Origin: Amorphophallus konjac
Lineage: Eukaryota; Streptophyta; Magnoliopsida; Alismatales; Araceae
NCBI GenBank assembly: GCA_022559845.1
Contig: CM040126.1
Span: 141,802,064-141,866,063, forward strand
Direction of reading: 5' to 3'
DNA length: 64,000 nt
Position numbers and translations under genes: made by a program. The notes under the pieces are model-generated. The model had not been told where the DNA came from. It saw only the letters and a program-made list of their open reading frames with translations, and searched no databases. Every line of letters starts with the position of its first letter. Position 1 is the stretch's first letter. This document shows positions 34,265 through 46,549 of the stretch, in pieces.

Positions 34265-37031
34265 ATGGAACCAATCGCGCTGAAGGATAGCTCCATCAAA
34301 GCAAACAGATACAGCCACAGTGAATCATTAAGCGAGAAAAGCAGCCTCTCGCGGTCTGAAATTGATGGAGACATTGAAAGGGTGACCAGTGAATTCAGGA
34401 AATTTCTGAGAAAAAGAGAAGGAAAGCTTGGTGAAGGCAGAAAGTAAATAAGGTATAATTCTAATCCTGCTAAGAATATTGACATTAACATCTGCTACAA
34501 ATGCAGGAAGGCTGGCCACACGAAGGTTGACTGTCCAGAATTCTCAAAACGCAAAGGGAACACCGAAGACAGTGATGAAGAAGGAGAAAAGTCCATATTC
34601 TTAATGGCCAACCGGGGAAGTGATGATGAGGAAACCTCATCTCAGGTAAGCTCCGGATCAGATGGAGTTTCTTTTGATGAATTGATAGTGATGTATAAAA
34701 ATCTGTTTAAAGTGTCCAAGAAATTGAAATCTGAGAATAAAAAGTTGAAAAAGAAATGTGATAGAATAAATCTGAAAGATTCCTGTGAAAACTGTCCAAA
34801 TATGAAAAAGTCTTATGATGCATGCATGCTAGATGTTCAGAATCTTAAAAAATAAAATGATTCTCTAAAAACTGAAAAACAAACATGCTTGGATAAAATG
34901 TTAGAAATAGAGAATCAGCTGAATGATAAGAAAAATGAGCATCTAAAAGGCATGCAGGAACTTACTGAAGTTAATACTGAAATGGACAAACTGAAATTGA
35001 AGAATAATGATCTTCAAAAGAAAAATAAAACCCTTATGGTCAAAATGAATGAAATCAATGAGGAGGTTTCACAGTCTTCTTCTGCTAAATCAAACTGTGA
35101 TATGTGCTCAGCTCTAAGAGAACGTAATGAAGATCTTTATAGTGAGAGTGAGTGGCTGAGTAAACACATTGTCTCACTTAAAGAGGATCACAAAAACTTG
35201 GTGGCTGAGAAAATTAAAGTGGAGGAAAGAGAAGAGGAGCTAGTTGAAAAGCTGGAGCTGATCTCTGGAAGTCAAAAATATAATGAAGGAGTCATGAAGC
35301 TATCTGAAGAAAACAAAGAATTGAGGGAACAAAACAAAAAACTGATGGTTTTAAATACTGTTTTCTCACAGAGGTTTCTGACTATAGAAAAGGAGAAATC
35401 GGTTTTTAAAGAAGCTCAACCTCAAAACTTTGAGAAGGAAAACACTGAACTGAAAGCTGAAATTGAAAAATTAAAGTGTTTAAACACTGGCTTGTCTGAA
35501 AGACTCCTTACCACAGAAAAGGGAAAAGCTGTTTGTGATGATGAATTAAAAATCTTGAACAATTTGGAACAAGAAATTGAAAAGTATAAAACTGCAAACA
35601 AAGTTCTAAGTGAATGTGTTAATTGCAGTGAACAAGAAATAGCCAGTTATGAGCTTCATATAGCATCTTTGGAAGATAAAATTCATGATCTGGAAAACTT
35701 ATCATCCAAGTCTGCAAAAATTGAAACAAAAATAAAAGCTGTTATGAAAAGGAAGGATGATAACTCAAAAAGGGGAACAAATTGCACTTCTGATGTCAAG
35801 AACATCACTAAAAGCCAGCTATACAACACCTTTGTGCAAGGTTCAGATGTAGCTAGTACTTCAATGCAATCCCCAAAACAAAATGAAAATCTGAAATCAT
35901 CTTCATCTGTATTTCAGTTCAAAGCCCAGAAAAATGAAAAGCAAACAAAAAATTGTGAAAGGGGGCAATAAATTGAAAAAGAATGGTAAATTGAATAAAG
36001 TCAAAATTGTCCCTGCATGTGATGTGAATTCTACTAGTAGTGTGGAGTCTGATAGACTGACACATGTCACTCACAATTCATCCACTCACTCACATGCATC
36101 AGAGAAGAAATTATCATGCTATTATTGTGGCAAGAAAGGGCATATCATGGATGATTGCAGAACACTGAAAGAAGATGAGCATGCTAGTAAAACATTGCAT
36201 AGAAACCATGCCACTAAGAAATCTAATGCATCATGTTATTATTGTGGTAGGCGTGATCATTTAATGAATGCATGTTTCAAATTGAAAGAAGATAACAATG
36301 TGAATTCTAGATCTTTTGCACATGCTCATGACCCACATAGACACAGATCTACTTTAGGCCAGCATACTATCTGTTTCACTTGCAACAAGCCTGGGCATAA
36401 GGCTAATGATTGCTGGTCAGGAAATCATTGGGGTAAAAATGAATCAAGAAGCAAGCATTTTAAATGCTTCGAATGTGGTAAGTATGGGCATGCAGTCAAT
36501 AACTGCTGGCATGTTCAGGGAAATATATTGACTTCTAAATCTGTGAAATTCCCTGCTTTCTATGATTCTGATAGAAATAACTTGAGTGATAAAAAGAAAA
36601 ACTTTGTATGTTTTGAATGTGGGAGGCATGGCCATACAGTCAAGGGCTGTTGGCATGCCCAAGTAAGTCATGTTAATAACAAAGCTTTTAAATTCTCTGC
36701 AAAACGACATGTGAACTTCTCATGTTTTAATTGTGGTAAATCAGGTCACAAATCTGCTGAATGCTGGATAAAGAAGAACAAGAAACAAAATGTTCATGTA
36801 AATAACAGAACAATTCATGCTCATTATCATAGGTCTCATGCTGCTGTTGATATGCATCATAGGACCAGAAAATCTGCTGTTTCATGTAGATATTGTGGTA
36901 AACTTGGTCACTCTATGGATAATTATTTTCTAATGGAATTTGATGACAATATTGCTAAGAAATTATTTAGAACACCTGATAGGGGTAATGCAGGACCCAA
37001 GACTGCTTGGGTCCCTGCAGGATCAAATTGA
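34265..37031 (+). pseudogene. gag: Element B gag: coiled coil with eight zinc knuckles, two stops and a frameshift
   Basis: The frame starts with ATG at 34265 and lacks the UBN2 domain, opening directly with the region that follows it (EFRKFLRKR). A TAA lies at 34445-34447, then knuckle CYKCRKAGHTKVDC, an acidic patch and the coiled coil. A second TAA is at 34853-34855. The coiled coil runs to about 35900 and includes CENC, CDMC and FSQRFLTIEKEK motifs. The frame shifts by one between 35934 and 35971. The new frame carries seven more CCHC-type units: CYYCGKKGHIMDDC, CYYCGRRDHLMNAC, CFTCNKPGHKANDC, CFECGKYGHAVNNC, CFECGRHGHTVKGC, CFNCGKSGHKSAEC and CRYCGKLGHSMDNY (last Cys lost). It ends GPKTAWVPAGSN and TGA, the same endpoint as element A. 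One or two knuckles are usual in copia gag. Confidence 0.8.
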
Positions 37032-39196
37032 TTGACATGCTGCAGGTGTGCCTTGGAAGCTGATGAATAAAGGGGTTTATGATCCAAGGCACTCAACAGA
37101 AAATCCCAGGATTCTATATTTCAGGTCAGTTCTGAACTTTGCTTTAAATTCATTAACTGAAATTGTTGAACTGTCTGCTTGATTTATGATGATCTCTTCA
37201 TGTCTAGCTGATCAGTCTGCATTCCAGACTCAGCTATTGAATTCAATTCTGCATATCTGATGCTCTTGTCTTGCTATATGTTGAACTGAATTTGAATGCT
37301 TCTTTAGTGTATTCAGTTGATGCACTATATAGACTTTGTGTCAATGCATGTGTTTTGTGTTAATGCATTGCATGCTTGTTGTTAAATGCATAACTTACTG
37401 ATTGTGAAGGGTCATTTAGTACACACAGTCAATGCATGTGTCTTATGTCTGCATACATCATTTGCATGACTGTCAATGAAGCTGTTCAATGCATGTAGGA
37501 CTGCTTTATGTTGCATTGTCCTTGTTAACCCTGGTATATCAAATGGTAAGTTACTAAAAGGCAAGGAAATCTGCCCAGAGGTTCCTACCATGCGTGAGAT
37601 GGTCTTTGAGACCAGGCTCTCCGCCTAGTACCATGGGTCCAGTCTTCATGTAGAATAGTGCATTGCATCATATTTTGAAAAATCTGAAAAAGGATAAAAA
37701 TGTTCATGACTTGGATGCATAAACCTGAATTGATTGCATACTTGCCTCATGTATCCTTGGTGCATAGTCTACATGTAGAACAGTGTGTTGCATAGCATAA
37801 TCCTTGCATCATGATGTCAGGGGGAGCTGAGAGTTTTTCTGGTCAATTCATTGAATCCTTGCTACTTCTCACTATCCCCATTTAGTTCTTTCATATCCTT
37901 TGACATCAAATGCTCCTGGAACTCAATGCCTATTGCTATCATTTCCCTAATCTTCACTGAACAACAGTTCTGTTTCTGGTTTAGTACATTGAGTTGTGAT
38001 TATTTCAATTGTTCTTTTATAAGAATCACTCTTACAAATTGAAAGGAACTAAAGGTTTAACCTTTATAAATTGGAGAGTTAAGTGTCTGCACTTCAGAAT
38101 TTGAGATAAAGGAAAACTTTTATAGCTCTTAATCTTTGTCTCATGGCTAAAATAGAAAAAGTTTTTTGTAATGCCTAAATGTGTTGAACTGGAAATGTCT
38201 AGAACAGGTGAATAAGAGTATGTAATGATTTTTTAAACAATCATTCTAAAAGAAATAAGGGCAGCAGTAAATAAGATCATAAATGTAAAAGAGCTGAACA
38301 TAGTGACAGAGCAATGGCTGATTGCACTGAGAAACTGTGAACTCCTCCAAAGAAACAGGAGAATTCACATGTCATGAGGTGCTTCAGAATATCTCTGTTC
38401 ATAGGGTCAAATCTATAGGGGGAGTCCTCACCAAGTAACTGAGGGTACTGCCCTCTAATCAAGGTGTACCCTTAATGTCAAAAGTGAAGACTATTCCTTG
38501 TAGGTCTTGATCTGAAATAGATCTAGTAGTTTATGCCTAGTAACAGGGGGTACCTGCCTCTGATCAAGGTGTACACCTAATGTCAACAGCATAAATGCCA
38601 CTGATCTATTCACTTAGTTCAGGTTCAAAAATTGAAAAATGAAAATCAAACTGCTGTAACCCTTTGAAAATCAAAAGTCAATGAGTGAAAATTATTTTTA
38701 TTAATACATATTCAAGTTGCCTTTCTTGAATTTCTTTGTTTAATCACAAAAGGGTATTATTTCTGACTTATCTATTAATACTATGTGCCTTAGATTCATT
38801 GCTATAAATGGAGTCTAAAACTCTTTTTCAGGGGTCAGGTGTTTTACTCTAGATTTATCACTGTTAAACCTGGATTTTTGAAAATTGTATGTTGCTGATT
38901 CTTATACTTTAACAGTTGTTTATAATCATGCTTCCTTTTTGAACCTATGATTCAGCTGTTGTCAAGTGACCCTCCTACCTTCTCTACCTTGTTTGTCTGT
39001 TCATATTCCTTCTCAAAGGGGGAGCTTTTATTAAAGGGGAGAAATAATTCAGGGGGAGTCATACCTTCAGGGGGAGTTTATTGCATGCATACTGCCACTT
39101 TGCACTCTTGTTTATACTGTTGTTTCTTTTTTTGATTATGTCAAAGGGGGAGAAAATTTTGTGTGTGACTCACTGTCACAGTGTGTTGCCATCATC
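37032..39196 (+). other. Element B 3' non-coding interior with multiple PPT-like tracts
   Basis: About 2.2 kb without a convincing ORF. AGGGGGAG-type tracts occur near 37817, 38416, 39017, 39034, 39050, 39068 and 39145. Tract duplication upstream of the true PPT is a described trait of Sireviruses. The sequence matches the inverted 3' interior of element A. Confidence 0.75.
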
Positions 39197-39210
39197 AAAA
39201 AGGGGGAGAA
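39197..39210 (+). other. Polypurine tract of element B
   Basis: AAAAAGGGGGAGAA directly abuts the 3' LTR start TGTTATGCCCC. Confidence 0.88.
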
Positions 39211-42032
39211 TGTTATGCCCCTTAGGCACAAACATGTGCTATATTGATTTAGTGATATCAATGCTGTTTTGTTTTGATGATTGCAACACAGTGAGTGCAT
39301 TATGATATTATGTTTTTTTTTATGATGGCATGTTGATTTGAATGCTTGAGTGTGTTATATCTGATTTAGTCTGTGGAGATTGCATGAGTATGCCATGTTT
39401 GATATCCTTGATTGGTCGACTCCCTCAGACTGTCCATCTTATTTAGTGTCTCATGCAGCGTCAACATTGTGAGTGTGTCTCAAGTCTGCAGCATGCTCGC
39501 ATAAGTCTATACATTGCATCTTAGCATGTTTGCACAGCACACCATCAAGTCTGGACATTGGTTGCACTCAGAGTCTATTCACTGCTTCATGCGTTGCATT
39601 CTAAGTCTAGACAACATTACACGATGAATCTTCATATTCAAAGTATGTACACTGGTCGAGCATTCAAGTCTGAACATTGGCCAAGTCTACACATCGGCAC
39701 CGTAGCTTGCTTAGCTCAAGTCTACACATCGGCACTGTAGCTTGCTTAGCTCAAGTCTATACATCCGTTTGCACAGCACATGAACTCTATACATTGCACT
39801 GTTCATGCACGGCACAACAAGTCTGCACAACATTCGTCTCTGTTAGCGTCTAAGGCCTTGAGCAAAGTCTATATAGACCCTACCGTCTCATTCAGCGTCT
39901 CTATTTGTGTCTTACTGTTGAAGTCTGTACATCGTTTCACTGTTAAAGTCTATACAGACTTCAGCGTCTCATGCAACGTCTCTGTTGAAGTCAAAGTCTG
40001 TACAACCCTTTCGCTTGGCAAGTCTATACATTGGCCTCAGCTTTCAAAGTCTATACAGCCTTTCATGTGAAAGTCCATACATCACCCTTGGAGTCCAAAG
40101 TCTATACATCGTGTTTGGACTAAGTCTGTACAGCCATTTACATAGTGAAGTCTACACATTTGTTTGCATTGCATGAAGTCCATACAGTGGGTAAAGTCTG
40201 TACACTGTCCGTGTCTATTGCAGCATCCTAGCAAGTGTGTACATTGCCTGTCGATTGCAAATTCCATACATCCACAGTGCATTGCATAGTCTACACACTG
40301 TCCGTCTCATTTAGAGTCTAAGGCAAAGTCTGTACATCAGACGCGCATGCTCGCCTGTCCCTCCGGATGCTCTCCCGGGACCGAGTATGCTCTCCAGTGA
40401 CTGTTAATGCTCCGATTGGCCAGCGTCTCTCTTGATCAAGTCTATACACTCATTCACTGTTCATGCATTCACAGTGAAGTCTGTACATCCGTTTGGCTAT
40501 GCATCACTATCCACCAAGTCTATACATTGGTAGAGTCTGTACATCAGACGTGCATGCTCGCCTGTCCCCCCGGATGCTCTCCTGAGACCGAGTATGCCTT
40601 CCAGTGACTGATAATGCTTCCCTAACTTTGAGGATGCTCCCCTGGAGCAGCGATTGCTCCCCAGAGATAGCATGTGCTCCACATGCTCCCCTGACGCTGG
40701 TGATGCTGTCCAGAGGCCATAGATGCTCCCCTGACACTTCATATGCTCCTAAGTCTATACATCGGTCCTCAAGCGTTACAAGTCTGTACATTGGTACAGA
40801 CTCTTCAAAGTCTGTACATTGGGCCTTCAAGCTTTTGAAGTCCATACACTGTCTCGCTCACATCTTCAAGGGTGATTGAGCATCGTGAAGTCTGATTGAG
40901 CATCGTGAAGTCTGATTGAGCACTGTGAAGTCTATTCAGTGGATGAGCATTGTAATGTCTATACATTGGTTAGGCTCGATCATGCAGCGTTCATTTCATG
41001 TCTATACACTGTATTTTATAGTATGAGTTATAAAGTCTATACACTGTCTTCAGTTGATTTTGTTAATCGACTGAACTCCTCATTTGTCTTCAGGTGTCTG
41101 GCACGTGATCCAAGGAGCTGAGATGCTGACACGTGGCAGAGTCGATTGGGCGGGAAATGTGGAGGTCACTGCTACTGCTGCTATATATATGAGCCTTCTT
41201 CCACAGAAGAAGGTTGATCGAATTGGCGAGAGGTGAAGTCCATACAGAGAGCCATGATCCAGACAGAGAAGAGAAAAGAAGAGAAGAGCAGAGAGTGAAA
41301 GAAAAGGTAGAAGTGCAGAGACTTCGATCCAGTTGAAGAGAGCAGAAGAAGAGTGAAGAGAGCAGAAGATCGAGAGAGAGATCTGCATTCACTGGACCAT
41401 GGATCAAATCCAGGCCAGCTAGCTCTTAGGAGCCACATTCGTGCTTTCATTATTTACAGCTTTCAGTTGCTGTTGCTACTTGGTTTCGTTTTCTTTTTAC
41501 ACCTTTATTCAAGCTGTTTGTCAGCAGAGGAGGATTCCACTGGACGGCCAAGCTGTATTGCCCAGTGGTTTGCAGAGGTGCTGCCTCTGGACGGGTAAGC
41601 TGTAATCCCCAGCTGTTTACAGTGGTGGATTCCACTGGACAACAAGCTGTGTTGCTCAGCGGGCGAGGAGGATTCCTAGGACGGCAAGCTGTGTTGCCCA
41701 GCTGATGTATGGCAAGCTGTGATGCCCAACTGTTCAAGCTGTGAGTCAGCAGGAAGCCACACTCGAGTTGAGTGTGGGGTGGATGTAGGTCTGCTGGACC
41801 GAACCACCTAAAAACCCCTTGTGTAGTGGTTTGATGTTTCTATCTGTTTGCTTCCGCTAGATGATTGCATAGGGGCGCTCCATGTGTTTGATCATAGGTT
41901 CAGTAGATGAGTGTTCTATTTTGTCTTGTTAGCATTCCAATTTTTAAGTGAGTGAAATATTATTTTGGGTGAAGGTTTTTAAAGGGTATATTCATTCACC
42001 CCCCCCTCTGAATACTTGCACCGAACCCAACA
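39211..42032 (+). repeat. Element B 3' LTR (2822 bp)
   Basis: Near-identical to 31164-33992. It differs by scattered substitutions and small indels, for example an extra GATTGAGCATCGTGAAGTCT-type unit near 40890. Confidence 0.9.
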
Positions 42033-42037
42033 GCTTC

Positions 42038-42924
42038 CACAGTTCCCGCCCAAGTGAATTCGCCAGATCCGAGGTAATTCCATCCACGTGTCAGCATCTG
42101 CACACCTCATCCTCCTGGGATCACGAGCCATGTCATCAATCTCGGTAAGAATCCATGTCAGACAGAGCATCAGATAAGTCATCAGTTTAAGTGAAGAACT
42201 CTGTACAGTCTCTGAAGAATGCAATGCATTGTATAGGCTTCGTTGTATAGACTTGTGTAGGCGAAGCTAAAGCAGTGTATATACTTCACAATGTATAGAC
42301 TTCAGAACAGATGCATGCAATACACTTAACAATGTATGGACTTGGCCTATGCAGACTCGTTTGATGTATAGACTTTGCGAATGTCTAGACTTGCAGATGT
42401 GAACGACACAGTGTATAGACTTCAGAACATATGCACGATGCAGACTCGTCCAATGTATATACCTAGCTGAACAAGACACACAATGTATAGACTTGCAGCC
42501 ATGAACAAATGCAATGCACTCTGATGTGTAGACTTCATCTTAAAGCCAATGTATAGACTTGATGAGCGTTCAGCAATGTATGGACTTTGCATAAGACGCT
42601 GCATGAGACGCTGAAGTCTGTATAGACTTTGCTCAATGCGTAAGACGCTAATTGAGACGTTCCACTGTACAGACTTGGACTTTGCATATGAACAGCGCTG
42701 TACAGACTTAATTCAACTGATGCATGCGATGTGCAGACTTTGCCAAAAGACAAGGCTGTACAGACTTTGATGTCCAAGGGCAATGCAGACCAATGTATAG
42801 ACTTTGTGAATGAAATGCATTGTGCAAATGAGAAAGTATGTACAGACTTTGTGAAGCGTGACTTCAATGTACAGACTTTGCTGAATGAACGTTGTGAATA
42901 CGAGTCCAGTGTAAAACTTAGCCG
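42038..42924 (-). repeat. Element A 5' LTR, part 2
   Basis: Continues part 1 after element B and its TSD. It follows 24224-25110 of the 3' LTR with few changes and ends at AGCCG (42920-42924), where solo LTR C is inserted. Confidence 0.88.
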
Positions 42925-44776
42925 TGTTAAACAGGAGGACGGTGAGCTAGAAGGGGAGGGGATGAATAGATCATCGTTTAAAAAATATTTGTCCGAGCCG
43001 AGGAGATCTTAGAAGATGAGATTGGCTAGGAAGATTGACAATATGTAAAATTATCCGGAACCTTAACCAAGATAAAGCAGGTCACGAGCGCAGAACATAT
43101 ATCACTCAGAATTTCATCAGCATATATGCACAAGCACTAAGCGAGCAGTCAGACCAAGGTTTCGATCATCAACAATCACACTTACTTCATGAAGCCAGAC
43201 AGAAGCATAAGGAAAATAGATGCGCACAACCACACCACGGAGAACAAGAGATTTAGATGGTTCAATCTGCAACCTGCAGACTTACGTCCATCCCTGACTC
43301 AAGGCAGAGTGAGGCTTCCCTTTCACAAGAAGGAACCGCAGACTCAGTCTGCCAACAACACGCTGATCCACAGCTTGGGGATCGAAATCCCTACAGACGT
43401 TGAACTCCCAGCTTGCACCCAGGTCTCACATCACAAGACCTGACCCGGATATAACTCTCCCTTCCTCTTAGACAAGAGGGAACTCAGCAGTGACCCACCC
43501 TCACTGCAATTCAGAGACGCTGTCTCTCTTCCTCCTCAGCCGGAGGGAAGAACCGAGGTAGCCTTCTCACTACCTAAGCACAAAACCCCGGAGAACTCCA
43601 CCCTTCCTCTGATCTAAATCATAGGGAAGCCACACTGCGACCCAGAGGATTCACCTCTCTTCCTCTACACCTAGAGGGAACGAAAACAGAGTATCGGAAT
43701 TTGAGAACGAACAAACGAAGACATAAAGAAATATTGAAAGACAATCGAACGGAGAAACAATGTAGCTTCTTAAAGAAGCATAGACAAAACGTAGCAGAAA
43801 ACCATCCTCTCCTTCATCACTCTCTCTCTTTCAGGTACGCTCAACGAATGGATCAGGATGGCTTCTCCTCTCCTTCCTCTCGCTCTGGCCTCACCCTTTT
43901 TCTTGTGGCTTCAGCCGCTTTTCAGGAGTAGAAACCTTCCTATATATCCAGACTCACGAGAGACTGAGGGTGTGGGAGACACGCGTGAAGAAGATGCTTC
44001 CAGATGAGCCGAGCCACGTGTTAGACGATTATTCCCTCAAATCACGTGCTCACATGATTGTAATAAAGTTCCAATTTGTCTTTAAGTCCCTGTAAGGTTT
44101 CAGAGAACATTCAGTCAATCTCAGAAATATTCAAGTCATACATTTGTTCACACAGATTGCACGGGACTTATCAAAGGACTGAAGAACGCGTCAACGCAGT
44201 AAAGCCAAGGCGTTAACGTAATGAGTTTATAATGGAGAGCAGGACCTTCACAATACACACCAATGCGTCAACGCATTAGTGACAGCATCGACGCATCGGC
44301 TTGGTTGTTGATCAAAAGACCTTTGGACATCAGCCCAAGGCGTCAACGCTTCCATCGTGCAGCGTCACCTCAGCTCCTCAAGCGAGATGCTCACGCCCTT
44401 GGCAACTGGCCAATGCGTCAACGCATCCAGTGTCAGTGTCGACGCAATGAACAAGACAGCAAGTGAAAGACGCACAATTGTGTCTACGCAGTCAGCCAAG
44501 TGCGTCAACGCACTCAAAAGCACAGAACCCATATAGATGAAGACAGACAGGTACGAGCTAATGGGTGAACGTGTTAGAGGAGCATTTAATCAGAAAAGCA
44601 TGATGAAGACATTTTAATCAGAAGATGTGCATGCAAATAAGAAATTTGCCAAGGCTCCTTTCAGAACCAAGATCCAGAGATTATCCAGACAATGCAGGAT
44701 CTTTAACAGTCACCAGGAAGCAACACATAATTTGATTCATAGTGTTAGTCATCATCAAAACTACAAAGATTCAACA
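42925..44776 (-). mobile_element. Solo LTR C (1852 bp), Sirevirus-like
   Basis: Bounded by TGTTAAACAGG and GATTCAACA with TSD AGCCG (42920-42924 and 44777-44781). There is no internal region, so it is a solo LTR, as left by recombination between two LTRs. The block TTTAGATGGTTC...ACGTCCATCCCTGACTC at 43250-43310 matches in layout the TTTTAGGTGGTTC...ACATCCACCCC block of the minus-oriented A LTR, which gives the orientation. A minus-strand ATATATA is at 43941-43947. GCGTCAACGC words repeat at 44186-44515. Confidence 0.85.
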
Positions 44777-44781
44777 AGCCG

Positions 44782-45502
44782 TTGCAGACCAATGTATGGA
44801 CTTGAGATCTAATGCAAACGGCTGTACAGACTTGAACGTCAAGTGAGACGATGAATGCACTGTTCATGAACAGTGGTGTACAGACTTTGACTCAATTATG
44901 CATATGAGATGCTAAATGAGACACACCAGTATATAGACTTTATGCTGTGCAGACTCTGACTCACATGTGCATATGAGACGCTAATCAAGACGGACCAATG
45001 TATACACTTAGCTAATGCAATGTATGGACATTGCATAGACGATGCATGAGACACAGACACTGTGCATGAACAGTGCAGTGTATAGACTTATGGACTTTGA
45101 GTGCGTGCATCTACAGTGCAAATGTATAGACTTAATGTAATGCACTAGCTGTACATACTTGAATGAGACGCTGCATGAGACGATGCAGCTACAGTGATGT
45201 ACAGACTTTGCCTAACGCAGTCTGTTGTACATACTTCCAATGCAATGCAATGTATACACTTTGACTAAGCAATCTTCACGAAATATATCGGTTATATGCA
45301 TACACCACAGAGTATATCAGTTATAAACATCTCATGCATTCTCCACAGAACATAATGAGTGATATGCATTCAAATCAACATGCCACCATCATATAAAAAA
45401 CATAATATCATAATGCACTCACTGTGTTGCAATCATCAAAACAAAACAACATTGCTATCATCAAATCAACATAGCACATGCTTGTTCCTAAGGGGCACAA
45501 TA
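44782..45502 (-). repeat. Element A 5' LTR, part 3
   Basis: Follows 25112-25832 of the 3' LTR. It ends GGGGCACAATA, one base from the expected terminal CACAACA. Confidence 0.87.
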
Positions 45503-45507
45503 GTAGA

Positions 45508-46482
45508 CCGTCTCTTCTTGTTGCAGGCAAAGTCGCAGGAGGAAGAAGGAAGCAGGAAAGATGCTCCTTCACGTATCAGCCAGCAGGAAGAGGATGGAGG
45601 CAAAAGAAGAAGAGTTCTCCCCACGCCTTCTTCTCGGTTCCGTGGAGGTAGCAGGGACGCAACACGGGGGACGACGAACGACACACCAGCAAGAGAGAAA
45701 ACTCACGTAGGGATTTGCAGGACTAAGGGCTCTGCTCGTCGATGGGGTAGAGTATTTTATAGTGTGAGAGTCCTAGTGGTGTCAAGATTCTCAATGGAAG
45801 CAAGGCTTCCATGATTTGATCTGTAATCTTCTCTCCCTGCCATTTCCACCACCGCCTACCCAAAACCTCATGCAAAACCCTAATGCTAACAACATACAAC
45901 GTCTGGTCATGCAAATGGGTTGGTTGCACGGGTCCAAGTGTGGGCTTGTCCCATGGTTGGTCGTTTGGCTGGCTTGGCCTTGTAAGAAGGCCCACGTGAG
46001 TTATTGGGTTGGTTGGGTTGGCTTTTTAGAAGAAAAAAGCTCTTGTATATTGGGTTTGGGTTCATGTGTACGGGTTTAAGGCCCATATCATGCGGTTGGG
46101 TTTTAGTTTAGATATATACATATATATATATGGGTTGTGTGTGTTACGTGGGCTTTATATATGGGTGGGTTGTATTGTTTTTGGGCTAGGGCTTTATATA
46201 TATATATTTAATTAGTAAATGAGTATCTCCATATGTGTGGGTGAAAACCCTTGAATATCATGCATTTCATTTAAGACTTCTATAAAATGGTATTAATAAA
46301 ATATACTTTATTTTTTAAGGCCCATTAAGTGTATATTTATGACTTTATTATTTCTATTTGGCCTTCCTATGCAAGTATTTAAGAGTTTTATTCGATATTC
46401 AAATATCTTGATATATAAATAAACTCATTTGTTATTTATTTAACCTTCTATATGTGGCTTATATCTATTAATAGTTTACATG

Positions 46483-46549
<67 letters not shown>

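Larger units (their letters stand above)
31164..42032 (+). mobile_element. Element B: Sirevirus-like gag-only element, 10.9 kb
   Basis: LTRs at 31164-33992 (2829 bp) and 39211-42032 (2822 bp) start TGTTRTGCCCC and end GAACCCAACA. The TSD is GCTTC (31159-31163 and 42033-42037). PBS, gag, a long 3' non-coding region and a PPT are present; pol is absent. LTRs and interior are clearly related to element A, so a family member has landed in another member's LTR in opposite orientation. Confidence 0.9.
23291..45502 (-). mobile_element. Element A: Sirevirus-like Ty1/copia gag-only element, with two nested insertions
   Basis: TSD GTAGA flanks it (23286-23290 and 45503-45507). The 3' LTR is 23291-25832 (2542 bp). 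The 5' LTR is 30230-31163 plus 42038-42924 plus 44782-45502, also summing to 2542 bp after the two insertions and their duplicated TSDs are removed. The interior is 4397 bp and contains one gag and no pol. Repeated CTCCCCCT (AGGGGGAG) tracts near the 3' LTR, the PBS and the coiled-coil gag fit the Sirevirus (SIRE/Maximus) lineage. The plus-strand right terminus reads CACAATA where CACAACA is expected. Confidence 0.87.

Noticed and set aside
42731..43256. Short ORFs across the junction of A's LTR and solo LTR C
   Set aside because: They cross an insertion boundary, so they cannot be ancestral genes.
12266..46548. (TA)n tracts, for example 12266-12322, 22497-22534 and 46485-46548
   Set aside because: Ordinary LTR microsatellites differing in length between the three T LTRs; noted only as polymorphic.
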